This document shows positions 1 to 6,404 of a stretch of 9,718 nucleotides of DNA, piece by piece (position 1 is the stretch's first letter; the number at the start of each line of letters is the position of its first letter). Position numbers and translations under genes: made by a program. The DNA is taken from NCBI GenBank assembly GCA_002451065.1, contig DKBC01000315.1, positions 1 through 9,718 on the forward strand. The letters run 5' to 3'. The notes beneath the pieces are model-generated. The model saw nothing but the letters and a program-made list of their open reading frames with translations, had not been told where the DNA came from and searched no databases. The DNA comes from Betaproteobacteria bacterium UBA6910 (lineage in GTDB: Bacteria > Pseudomonadota > Gammaproteobacteria > Burkholderiales > UBA6910).

Positions 1-473
1 CGCAGCGCGGTCTCGTTGACGTTGGCCATCAGATCCTGTCCGGTCTGGCTCAGCTGCTGCACGAATGACGGACGCATGGGGATGCGCGCCGGGTTCGCGC
101 GCCCGGTCTTGAGCACCTCCTGGGAGGAACCGTCGTCCTCCAAATGCACGTGGGCGATGCCGGTCACCCCCTGGAAGCCCAGCTGGCCGTAAGTGGACCG
201 GGTGAGCTTGACGTCGTCGTCCACCAGGACCCGCACCAGGATCTCCCGCTGATTCTCAGGGTTCAGGCGAATCGTCTCGACCCGGCCCACCTCCACGCCC
301 CGGTAGCGCACCGCCGCGCGGGGATTGAGGCCGGTCACCGGGAATTCCGAAACCACGTCGTAGGGCTTGCGCGCGACCGTCCCGCCGGTAAGCCACTTGG
401 CGGTAAAGAACACCGCCAGGCCGAGCAATATCGTGAACAGTCCGGCGGCGATGAGGTAGGCGCGGTTTTCCAT
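1..473 (-). CDS. MlaD-like MCE-domain protein, N-terminal part (cut by window edge)
   Basis: This is the substrate-binding component of an MCE lipid ABC transporter, anchored in the inner membrane with its MCE domain in the periplasm. The visible 157 residues begin MENRAYLIAAGLF. A single hydrophobic segment (about 5-26, rich in Leu, Ala and Phe) acts as the membrane anchor. An MCE/MlaD domain follows at about 38-115, with VTGLNPRAAVRYRGVEVGRV and a later YGQLGFQGVTGIAHVHLE stretch, both typical of the family. A post-domain region starts near residue 130 (PSFVQQLSQTG), where related proteins become helical. The start is set by a GGAGAG ribosome site 4 nt upstream of ATG. The gene lies 19 nt after the ATPase stop, so the two are almost certainly one operon. 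The C-terminus is outside the window. MlaD is shorter than many MCE proteins of this operon type, so the total length cannot be judged. Confidence 0.93.
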   Translation of the reverse strand, partial: MENRAYLIAAGLFTILLGLAVFFTAKWLTGGTVARKPYDVVSEFPVTGLNPRAAVRYRGVEVGRVETIRLNPENQREILVRVLVDDDVKLTRSTYGQLGFQGVTGIAHVHLEDDGSSQEVLKTGRANPARIPMRPSFVQQLSQTGQDLMANVNETAL

Positions 474-477
474 GAAT

Positions 478-483
478 CTCTCC
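478..483 (-). promoter_or_regulatory. Ribosome binding site of the MCE gene
   Basis: Read on the minus strand, GGAGAG stands 4 nt before the ATG at 473. It is the clearest Shine-Dalgarno sequence on the left arm and fixes the MCE start within the short gap after the ATPase gene. Confidence 0.75.
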
Positions 484-492
484 AGAATGCTC

Positions 493-1284
493 CTAGGATA
501 CCTGCAACTCGGGCGGCACGGCGCCCAAGGCCCGCCTCCCCCGCTCCCCGCGGAACAGGCTTTCAATAAACGGGTGGTCGGCGCGGATCACCTCGGGAAG
601 TGTCCCAATCGCCACCAGATGGTGGTCGGCCAGCACCGCCACCCGGTCTGATAGCGCCGCCACCGTGTCCAAATCGTGGGTGACCATCACCACGGTGAGT
701 GCCAGTTCCTGGCGCAGCGTCCCCACCAGGGAAACGAAGTTCTCGCTTCGCGCCGGGTCCAGGCCTGCGGTCGGCTCGTCCAGGAACAGCAGTTCGGGGT
801 CCAATGCCAGGGCGCGGGCCAGCCCGACCCGTTTCGACATTCCGCCGGAGAGTTCGGCGGGCAGCTTCGAGGCGTGGCGTGCCTCGATCCCCACCATCTC
901 CAGCTTGAGCATCACGATGTCCCGCACCAGGTCCTTCGGCAGTATTCTCAGCTCCCGCAGGGGCAGCGCAACGTTGTCGAAAACCGACAGCGCCGAGAAC
1001 AGGGCGCCCTCCTGGAACACGACACCCCAGCGGGTACGCAGGCGCGCCAGTTCGCGGGGATCGCCCCGGTGGACATCGCACCCGAACACGGTGACCGAAC
1101 CCCGAGCCGGCCGGTCCAATCCCAGCATCTGGCGCATCAGGGTCGTCTTGCCGCTGCCCGACCCGCCCACGATGGACACCACCTCGTCGCGGTACACCAC
1201 CAGATTCACTCCCGCGTGCACCACCGCCCGCCCGAACCGGGTATGCAGGTTTCGCACTTCGATGACTGCGGTCCTATCCCTCAC
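493..1284 (-). CDS. MlaF-like ABC transporter ATPase of an MCE lipid transport system
   Basis: This cytoplasmic ATPase (263 aa; E. coli MlaF has 269) powers the MCE lipid transporter by binding the MlaE-type permease. All ABC motifs are intact: Walker A GGSGSGKT at 40-47, Q-loop Gln91 in VVFQEGALF, signature LSGGM at 145-149, Walker B LLFLDE at 165-170 with catalytic Glu170, D-loop AGLDP at 173-177 and switch His203 in VTHD. LSGGM with Met, rather than the usual LSGGQ, is characteristic of the MlaF subfamily. The start is taken as GTG at 1284, whose GTGA overlaps the permease stop by 4 nt (translational coupling). The frame stays open far upstream, but only as a shadow of the permease gene, and no other start fits the ABC fold, whose first strand begins near residue 7 (VIEVRNL). 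A weak GTGGGG 5 nt upstream may serve as ribosome site. The symbol mlaF is not assigned because the operon lacks the classic mlaFEDCB order. Confidence 0.94.
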   Translation of the reverse strand: MRDRTAVIEVRNLHTRFGRAVVHAGVNLVVYRDEVVSIVGGSGSGKTTLMRQMLGLDRPARGSVTVFGCDVHRGDPRELARLRTRWGVVFQEGALFSALSVFDNVALPLRELRILPKDLVRDIVMLKLEMVGIEARHASKLPAELSGGMSKRVGLARALALDPELLFLDEPTAGLDPARSENFVSLVGTLRQELALTVVMVTHDLDTVAALSDRVAVLADHHLVAIGTLPEVIRADHPFIESLFRGERGRRALGAVPPELQVS

Positions 1285-2426
1285 CGGAACCCCACGTGAG
1301 AAAAAGCCACCGCGAACGCGGCATCCACCAGGATCACCAGGGTGATGGAGGTCACGACCGAGTTGGTGGTGCCGATGCCCAGGCTCTCGGTATTGGGCCG
1401 CACCCGCAGGCCCAGATGGCAGGCCACCAAGGCGATGAGGACTCCAAACACCAGGCCCTTGGAAAGCCCCAGCCAGAGATTGGAAACCGGCACCGCGTCC
1501 GGCAGCCGGAGCAGGAAATCCTGCATCCCCACGTCCAGCTGGACCTCGGCCGCCAGGATGCCGCCGACGAGCCCGGAAAAGTCGGTCCACAGCACCAGCA
1601 GCGGCAGGGCCAGGGCCAGCGCCGCGACCCGGGGCAGCACCAGGCGCTGGATCTGGGAGATTCCCAGCACCGCCATGGCGTCCAGCTCCTGGGTGACCCG
1701 CATGACGCCGATCTGGGCGGTCATGGCCGACCCGGAGCGCCCCGCCACCAGGACCGCCGCCAACACCGGTCCGATCTCGCGGATGATGCCGATGCCGAGA
1801 ATGTCCACGATGAAGATATCGGCGCCCACGATCTTGAGCTGCCTCGCCGTGAGATAGGAGAGGGTGACGCCGATGAGAAATCCTACCATGGCGGTTATCC
1901 CCAGGGCCTGGGCGCCGGCGCGGTAGACATTGGCGGAGATCGTCCGCCACGGAATGTGGGAAGGATGGGTCAGGAGCCGCAGAGACTCGATCACCACCTG
2001 GCCCACCAAATTCAGGAATCCGGCCGCGTGATCCGCCATGAGGAGGGCGAAGCGCCCCGTGCCCAGAGCGGCGTTCAATGGGCTGAAGCCGCGCCGGCGG
2101 CGCGGAGGATGCTCGGCGTGGGCGAGGTGATGGAAGAACGCCTCGTGCTCGGACCGAAGGAGCAGACGGTCCGGCCGCCGCGCACCCCAGGCCCGCCAGA
2201 GCAGTACGGCGCCCGCGTCGTCCAGGCGGTCGATCCCGGTCAGATCCCATGCGGCCCGCGGGTCGGCGGCGTAGGTTTGCAGCTTGGCAGAAATCTCCGC
2301 CGCCCGCCGCCCCAGGGCCTGCAGGTTCCAGGTGCCGGCAAGCAACAGACGCGCACTGCCGTCCCCCGCGTCCTCGCGGCGGATCTGGGGCTCCGGCTGC
2401 GACGGGGGAGCTGAAACGGCGGCCAT
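1281..2426 (-). CDS. STAS-MlaE fusion: permease of an MCE lipid transport system
   Basis: This inner-membrane permease of the MCE lipid transporter has an N-terminal STAS domain, so it combines the roles of the separate E. coli MlaB and MlaE. With ATG at 2426 it is 381 aa. Residues 1-24 are Ala/Pro-rich, and about 25-105 resemble a STAS fold (RLLLAGTWNLQALG, then DLTGIDRLDDAGAVLLWRAW). The MlaE permease domain spans about 140-381, with a coupling segment SLRLLTHPSHIPWRTI, a core IIREIGPVLAAVLVAGRSGS followed by VTQELDAMAVLGIS, and a late IGTTNSVVTSITLVILVDAAFAV helix. Five or so hydrophobic stretches are visible. At the position of the conserved STAS threonine (DTGG in MlaB) it has Asp70 (DDAG). 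A TTG at 2444 is an alternative start, six codons longer. Neither start has a Shine-Dalgarno sequence. The gene follows polA by 42 nt and overlaps the ATPase by 4 nt. Confidence 0.93.
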   Translation of the reverse strand: MAAVSAPPSQPEPQIRREDAGDGSARLLLAGTWNLQALGRRAAEISAKLQTYAADPRAAWDLTGIDRLDDAGAVLLWRAWGARRPDRLLLRSEHEAFFHHLAHAEHPPRRRRGFSPLNAALGTGRFALLMADHAAGFLNLVGQVVIESLRLLTHPSHIPWRTISANVYRAGAQALGITAMVGFLIGVTLSYLTARQLKIVGADIFIVDILGIGIIREIGPVLAAVLVAGRSGSAMTAQIGVMRVTQELDAMAVLGISQIQRLVLPRVAALALALPLLVLWTDFSGLVGGILAAEVQLDVGMQDFLLRLPDAVPVSNLWLGLSKGLVFGVLIALVACHLGLRVRPNTESLGIGTTNSVVTSITLVILVDAAFAVAFSHVGFR

Positions 2427-2468
2427 GGCCGACACGCTAGCCAACCGCGCCGGTCAAGTCAAAATCCC

Positions 2469-5207
2469 TCAATGGGCCCGTTCCCAGTTGGGGCCCACCC
2501 CGACGTCCACCACCAGGGGCACCCGGAGCTGCGCCACGCCAGCCATAAGCTCCGGCACCCGGGCCCGAACGACTTCGAGTTCCGCTTCGGCCACCTCCAG
2601 CACCAGTTCGTCGTGGACCTGCATCACCAGCCGCGTCGACAGCCGCTCCCTCCCGAGCCAGCCATGCACCGCGATCATGGCGAGCTTGATGAGGTCGGCG
2701 GCGGTGCCCTGCATGGGCGCGTTGATCGCCGCCCGCTCCGCCGCCTGGCGCCTCTGGGGATTGCCGCCCCGGATTTCAGGAAGCCACAAGCGCCGGCCGA
2801 GCACGGTCTCGACGTAACCCCGGGAACGCGCCTCTTCGCGGGTGCGCTCCATGTATTCGGCGACCCCGGGATAGCGCGCGAAGTAGCGGTCCATGTAGCT
2901 GCGCGCCGCCGAGCGCTCGAGCCCGAGCTGGGAGGCGAGGCCGAACTCCGACATGCCGTAGATCAGGCCAAAGTTTATGACTTTGGCGTACCGCCGCTGC
3001 TCGGCAGTCACCGACTCCAGGGGCACGCCGAAAACTTCCGCCGCAGTGCTGGCGTGGACGTCGTGACCCTCGGCGAAAGCCCGCAGCAGGCCCGGGTCGC
3101 CGGAGATGTGAGCCATGATGCGCAATTCCACCTGGGAGTAGTCCGCCGACAGAATCGCCCGGCCCGGGGGTGCGATGAATGCCTCCCGGATGCGCCGTCC
3201 CTCGGCCGTGCGCACCGGGATGTTCTGCAGATTGGGATCGTTGCTGGCGAGGCGCCCGGTCACCGCCACCGCCTGGGCGTAATTGGTGTGGACGCGCCCG
3301 GTATCCGGGTCCACCATGCGGGGCAGCTTGTCGGTGTAGGTGGACTTGAGCTTCGCCAGGGCGCGGTAGTCAAGCAGCGCCTTGGGCAGCGGATAGTCCA
3401 GGGCCAGTTGCTGCAGCACTTCCTCGTCCACGGAGGGGGCGCCACCCGGCGTCTTCTTGAGCGGCTTCAGCTTGAGCCGCTCGAACAGGATTTCCTGGAT
3501 CTGCTTGGGAGAGTTGAGGTTGAAGGGTTGCCCCGCCAGCTCCTGGGCCCGCCGCTCCAGCTCCACCAGCTTTTCCCCGATCTCCCGGCTCTGGCCCTCC
3601 AGCGCCGCCGTGTCCAGAAGCACGCCATTGCGCTCCATGTCGAGCAGCACCGGCACCAGCGGCATCTCGATGGCCTGATACACATGGCGCAACTTCTCGT
3701 CGCCCTCGATCTCGGGCCACATCACCCGGTGCAGCCGCAGCGCAACGTCGGCGTCTTCGGCCGCGTACTCGGTGGCGCGCGCCACCTCCACCTGGTCAAA
3801 ACCGATGCGTGCCGCGCCCTTTCCCGTCACCTCGTCGTAGGTGATGGTCTTGATTCCCAGGTGCCGCTCTGCCAGGGAATCCAGGTCGTGTCCCCGGTGG
3901 CTCTCCAGGACGTAGGATTCGAGCAGCGTGTCGTGGACGATTCCGCGCAACGCGATGCCGTGGTTTGCAAACACGTGGGCGTCATACTTCAGGTGCTGGC
4001 CCACCTTGCCGCGCCCCGGATCCTCGAGCCAGGGCTTGAGCTTGGACAGTGCCGCGTCCAGGCCGAACTGGGTTGGCGCGCCCTGATAGCGATGCCCCAG
4101 GGGAAGGTAAGCCCCCGCGTGGGGCTCGAGGCTGAAGGATATTCCCACCAGCCGGGCCTGCATCGGGTCCAGGCTGGTGGTTTCCGTGTCCAGGGACACC
4201 AGATCCGCGATCGAGATTTTTTCCAGCCATGCGTCAAGCTGACCCCCGGTAAGGATCGACTCATAGTCGCGCTGCTCCGGATGGTGCGGGCCCCGCTTCC
4301 CGCCGCTTGCGGCATCCGGCTCCGGGCCGGCCGCGGCATCCTGCAGTTCCCGCAGCCACGTCCTGAACCCGAGGCGCTCGAACAGCTCCTTGAGCCGCGC
4401 GGTATCCGGTTCCCGGGGCGACAGTCCAGAAATCGATTTCTCGAACTCAACATCGCATTTCACTGCCAGCAACTGCCGCGCCCTGGGCAGCCAATCCCGC
4501 GCCCGACGCAGGTTCTCGCCCGCCACACCCTTGATCTCGTCGGCGTGGTTCATGATCTCCTCCAGGGAGCCATACTCGGCCAGCCACTTGGCAGCGGTCT
4601 TGGGCCCCACCTTCTCTACGCCCGGCACGTTGTCGACGGCGTCACCGATGAGGGTGAGATAGTCGAGCATGCGCTCGGGAGGGACGCCGAACTTGGCCAG
4701 CACGCCGGCCCGGTCCAGCGTTTCGTTGCTCATGGTGTTGACCAGTTTCACCGAAGGTGTCACAAGCTGGGTGAGATCCTTGTCGCCGGTGGAGATGACG
4801 GTGCGCATACCCCGGGACTCGGCCTCCCGCGCCAGGGTGCCGATCACGTCGTCGGCCTCCACGCCGTCGATCACCAGCAAGGGCCAGCCCAGGGCCCGGA
4901 TACAGTCGTTGAGGGGCTCGATCTGCGCCGCCAGGTCGTCGGGCATGGGCGGCCTATGGGCCTTGTAGTCCGGGTAAAGCTCGTCGCGGAAGGTCTTGCC
5001 TTTTGCGTCGAAAACGCAGGCGATATAATCGGCCGCGACCTCCCTGCGCAGCCGGCGCAGCATGTTGATCACGCCGTAGATCGCGCCGGTGGGCTCGTTG
5101 GCCCGGTTGCGCAGGTCCGGCAGGGCGTGAAAGGCGCGGTACAGGTAGGACGAGCCGTCCACCAGCAGCAGCGTCTTGCCGGCCTCCTGCGAATCCTGCG
5201 GGCTCAT
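2469..5207 (-). CDS. polA: DNA polymerase I
   Basis: This DNA polymerase I has three activities and fills gaps in excision repair and removes RNA primers from Okazaki fragments. It is full length at 912 aa (E. coli 928). The 5' nuclease domain (about 12-290) keeps its acidic metal ligands: LLLVDGSSYLYRAFHA (Asp17), Asp67, EADDVIGTLA at 117-125, STGDKDLTQLV at 139-149 and GDAVDNVPGVEKVGPKTAA. The 3'-5' exonuclease (about 320-500) has DTET with Asp340 and Glu342, GQHLKYD with Asp409, and YAAED with Tyr481 and Asp485. The polymerase domain has motif A DYSQVELR (Asp689), motif B RRYAKVINFGLIYG (Lys742, Phe746, Tyr750) and motif C QVHDE (Asp866, Glu867). Phe746 is the residue expected to discriminate against dideoxynucleotides. 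Exo II has His405 where E. coli has Asn420. ATG at 5207 has no obvious Shine-Dalgarno but gives the family's usual N-terminus. It diverges from the LOG gene across 33 bp. Confidence 0.98.
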   Translation of the reverse strand: MSPQDSQEAGKTLLLVDGSSYLYRAFHALPDLRNRANEPTGAIYGVINMLRRLRREVAADYIACVFDAKGKTFRDELYPDYKAHRPPMPDDLAAQIEPLNDCIRALGWPLLVIDGVEADDVIGTLAREAESRGMRTVISTGDKDLTQLVTPSVKLVNTMSNETLDRAGVLAKFGVPPERMLDYLTLIGDAVDNVPGVEKVGPKTAAKWLAEYGSLEEIMNHADEIKGVAGENLRRARDWLPRARQLLAVKCDVEFEKSISGLSPREPDTARLKELFERLGFRTWLRELQDAAAGPEPDAASGGKRGPHHPEQRDYESILTGGQLDAWLEKISIADLVSLDTETTSLDPMQARLVGISFSLEPHAGAYLPLGHRYQGAPTQFGLDAALSKLKPWLEDPGRGKVGQHLKYDAHVFANHGIALRGIVHDTLLESYVLESHRGHDLDSLAERHLGIKTITYDEVTGKGAARIGFDQVEVARATEYAAEDADVALRLHRVMWPEIEGDEKLRHVYQAIEMPLVPVLLDMERNGVLLDTAALEGQSREIGEKLVELERRAQELAGQPFNLNSPKQIQEILFERLKLKPLKKTPGGAPSVDEEVLQQLALDYPLPKALLDYRALAKLKSTYTDKLPRMVDPDTGRVHTNYAQAVAVTGRLASNDPNLQNIPVRTAEGRRIREAFIAPPGRAILSADYSQVELRIMAHISGDPGLLRAFAEGHDVHASTAAEVFGVPLESVTAEQRRYAKVINFGLIYGMSEFGLASQLGLERSAARSYMDRYFARYPGVAEYMERTREEARSRGYVETVLGRRLWLPEIRGGNPQRRQAAERAAINAPMQGTAADLIKLAMIAVHGWLGRERLSTRLVMQVHDELVLEVAEAELEVVRARVPELMAGVAQLRVPLVVDVGVGPNWERAH

Positions 5208-5240
5208 AGCGGTGGCGGAAATTTCCGGAAAGGTGAAACC
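5208..5240. promoter_or_regulatory. Divergent polA/LOG intergenic spacer with overlapping palindromes
   Basis: The 33 bp between the polA and LOG start codons hold a perfect 12-bp palindrome, CGGAAATTTCCG (5216-5227), and an overlapping 10-bp palindrome, TTTCCGGAAA (5222-5231). The spacer is too short for two normal promoters, so at least one promoter must lie inside the opposite gene. The palindromes are visible in the sequence. That they bind a regulator or form a stem in the LOG 5' leader is inference, and no regulator family is recognised. Confidence 0.35.
5231..5235 (+). promoter_or_regulatory. Ribosome binding site of the LOG-family gene
   Basis: AGGTG, within the purine-rich stretch GGAAAGGTG, lies 5 nt before ATG 5241. 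It decides the start, because the same reading frame is open for more than 2.7 kb upstream as an antisense shadow of polA. It also overlaps the right edge of the TTTCCGGAAA palindrome by one base, so any protein or structure at the palindrome could affect translation. Confidence 0.7.
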
Positions 5241-5966
5241 ATGAACATCGAGAGCAAGATTCCCGTCGGCGGACCCGTCGTTGCCGAGAAAAGCTGGACC
5301 TCGCGGGAATCCTGGCGCGTGCTGGGGATTATGTCAGAATTCGTGGAGGGCACGGAACGCCTCGCCAACATCGGCCCCTCGGTCAGCGTGTTCGGCAGCG
5401 CGCGGGTGCCTCCCAATCACCGCTACTATCTCCTGGCCGAGCAGATCTGCCGCCAGCTCTCCGACGCGGGCTTCTGCGTCATTTCCGGCGGCGGTCCGGG
5501 CATCATGGAAGCCGCCAACAAGGGCGCCTACTTCGGGCGCTCGCCCAGCGTCGGCCTCAACATCCAGCTCCCCCACGAGCAGCACGCGAATCCCTACCAG
5601 GACATCAGCCAGACCTTCCGCCATTTCTTCGCCCGCAAGTACATGTTCGTGAAGTTCGCGGCGGCGTATGTGGTGCTTCCCGGCGGCTTCGGCACCCTGG
5701 ACGAGCTGATGGAGGCTCTGACGCTGCTGCAGACCGGGAAAACGCGCAGGATCCCCATCATCCTGGTGCATTCCGAGTTCTGGAAGGGGCTGCTGGACTG
5801 GTTCAAGACCACCCTCATCGACGAGAAGATGATCGACGGCTTCGACCTGGATCTGGTGAAGATCATCGACGAACCCAAGGCGGTGGTGGAGGCCATCTTC
5901 AAGCACTACGAGGCCCGTGGCTTCGAGCCTTCGGCCGCCGAGCGGGAGGCGCAGCTCAACCTTTAG
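5241..5966 (+). CDS. LOG/TIGR00730-family Rossmann-fold protein (putative nucleotide 5'-monophosphate nucleosidase)
   Basis: The product (241 aa) belongs to the LOG (lysine decarboxylase-like, TIGR00730) family. Characterised members cleave the N-glycosidic bond of nucleoside 5'-monophosphates, releasing base and ribose 5-phosphate, including cytokinin riboside monophosphates. The nucleotide-binding fold begins at about 47 (SVSVFGSARV). The two family signatures are complete: SGGGPGIMEAANKGA at 82-96 and PGGFGTLDE at 147-155, the latter holding the catalytic Glu. Conserved Arg132-Lys133 lies in FARKYMF between them. The first 45 residues form a family-typical extension (WRVLGIMSEFVEGTERL). 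The length fits the short LOG type rather than PpnN/YgdH, which is about 450 aa. No signal peptide is seen, so it is cytoplasmic. The start is set by AGGTG 5 nt upstream. Substrate cannot be told from sequence, and nucleotide salvage is more likely than hormone production. Confidence 0.92.
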   Translation: MNIESKIPVGGPVVAEKSWTSRESWRVLGIMSEFVEGTERLANIGPSVSVFGSARVPPNHRYYLLAEQICRQLSDAGFCVISGGGPGIMEAANKGAYFGRSPSVGLNIQLPHEQHANPYQDISQTFRHFFARKYMFVKFAAAYVVLPGGFGTLDELMEALTLLQTGKTRRIPIILVHSEFWKGLLDWFKTTLIDEKMIDGFDLDLVKIIDEPKAVVEAIFKHYEARGFEPSAAEREAQLNL

Positions 5967-5970
5967 CGAC

Positions 5971-5992
5971 CCTCCCGGGATTTCCCGGAAGG
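5971..5992 (+). other. Stem-loop after the LOG-family gene, no T-tract
   Basis: Five bases after the LOG stop, CCTCCCGGG (5971-5979) pairs with CCCGGAAGG (5984-5992) around an ATTT loop, giving 9 positions with one C-A mismatch. No run of T follows, so it does not meet the criteria for an intrinsic terminator. It could slow 3' decay or mark a weak transcript end before the next promoter. Confidence 0.4.
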
Positions 5993-6035
5993 CTGGCGCA
6001 AAGGCATGGCACCGAAACTTGCGTTGCCGGGATTA

Positions 6036-6044
6036 TGGGATAAT
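6036..6044 (+). promoter_or_regulatory. Extended -10 promoter of the DUF2782-thrB unit
   Basis: TGGGATAAT matches the extended -10 pattern (TG, one base, then GATAAT with five of six consensus bases). No good -35 lies at the normal distance: the hexamer at 17-bp spacing is AACTTG. Extended -10 promoters can work without one. A start about 7 nt downstream would fall on the ATG at 6051, predicting a leaderless or nearly leaderless mRNA. The absence of a Shine-Dalgarno sequence before that ATG agrees with this. Confidence 0.5.
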
Positions 6045-6050
6045 TGCGCC

Positions 6051-6404
6051 ATGCACAAATCCTGCTCGATGCTTCCGGCATTCCTTGCCCTGCTGCTGGC
6101 AGCCCAATTGGGGCTGGCCCAGGACAAGACGCCACCGAACCTGGAGCCGCTGCCGGAGCCGCCGCCGCCCCCGCCGGGCTACGAGCTGGATCCATCCCTG
6201 GAGCCCCAAGTCACCATCATCAAGCGCGGCGAGGACATCGTCGAGGAATACCGCATCAACGGCCGGCTCTACATGATCAAGATCACTCCCCGGGTCGGGG
6301 TGCCCTATTACCTCGTCGATCCCAAGGGCAACGGCTATTTCGTTCGGCGGGACAGCCTGGATGAGGGTTTCCAGCCACCCATGTGGGTGATCCACGAATT
6401 CTAG
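6051..6404 (+). CDS. Exported DUF2782 protein, function unknown
   Basis: This small protein (117 aa) is predicted to be exported. Residues 1-23 form a signal peptide: a short basic start (MHKS), a hydrophobic core PAFLALLLAAQLGL and a likely cleavage after Ala23. There is no lipobox. A proline-rich linker follows (about 28-43, with seven prolines in a row). The DUF2782 domain lies at about 50-117, with VTIIKRGEDIVEEYRINGRLYMIKITP, PYYLVDPKGNGYFV and the C-terminal end PPMWVIHEF. The mature protein is probably periplasmic or membrane-associated. The family's role is not known to me, but its position between polA and thrB is one I associate with beta- and gammaproteobacteria. ATG 6051 is preferred over an in-frame ATG at 6006 because the longer version would bury the signal peptide and place the -10 element inside the coding region. 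No ribosome site is visible. Confidence 0.85.
   Translation: MHKSCSMLPAFLALLLAAQLGLAQDKTPPNLEPLPEPPPPPPGYELDPSLEPQVTIIKRGEDIVEEYRINGRLYMIKITPRVGVPYYLVDPKGNGYFVRRDSLDEGFQPPMWVIHEF

Noticed and set aside
493..2250. Minus-strand frame of 585 codons that would give the ATPase a 322-residue N-terminal extension
   Set aside because: The extension overlaps the permease gene in another frame and reads as low-complexity Gly/Arg/Pro. The ABC fold starts right after the GTG at 1284, which has the classic 4-nt overlap with the permease stop.
1296..2414. Plus-strand frame of 372 codons opposite the permease gene
   Set aside because: It is codon-aligned antisense to the permease gene, for the same codon-avoidance reason as with polA. 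The product is Gln/His/Gly-rich with no domain.
2427..2468. Terminator between polA and the permease gene
   Set aside because: Only a short ACCG/CGGT hairpin is present and no T-tract follows, so it is too weak to call.
2472..5966. Open plus-strand frame of more than 1160 codons running antisense through polA and into the LOG gene
   Set aside because: Its codons are the exact reverse complements of polA codons. A stop would need TTA, CTA or TCA in polA, and these are avoided in this GC-rich gene. The protein has no recognisable domain before the LOG start, and LOG has its own ribosome site at 5231-5235.
6006..6050. ATG at 6006 as the DUF2782 start
   Set aside because: It would add 15 residues before a clear signal peptide and place the extended -10 element inside the gene.
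6160..6178. GCCGCC/CCGCCG run resembling a short tandem repeat
   Set aside because: It encodes the polyproline linker of the DUF2782 protein. The codons vary (CCG, CCC), and there is no repeat array.
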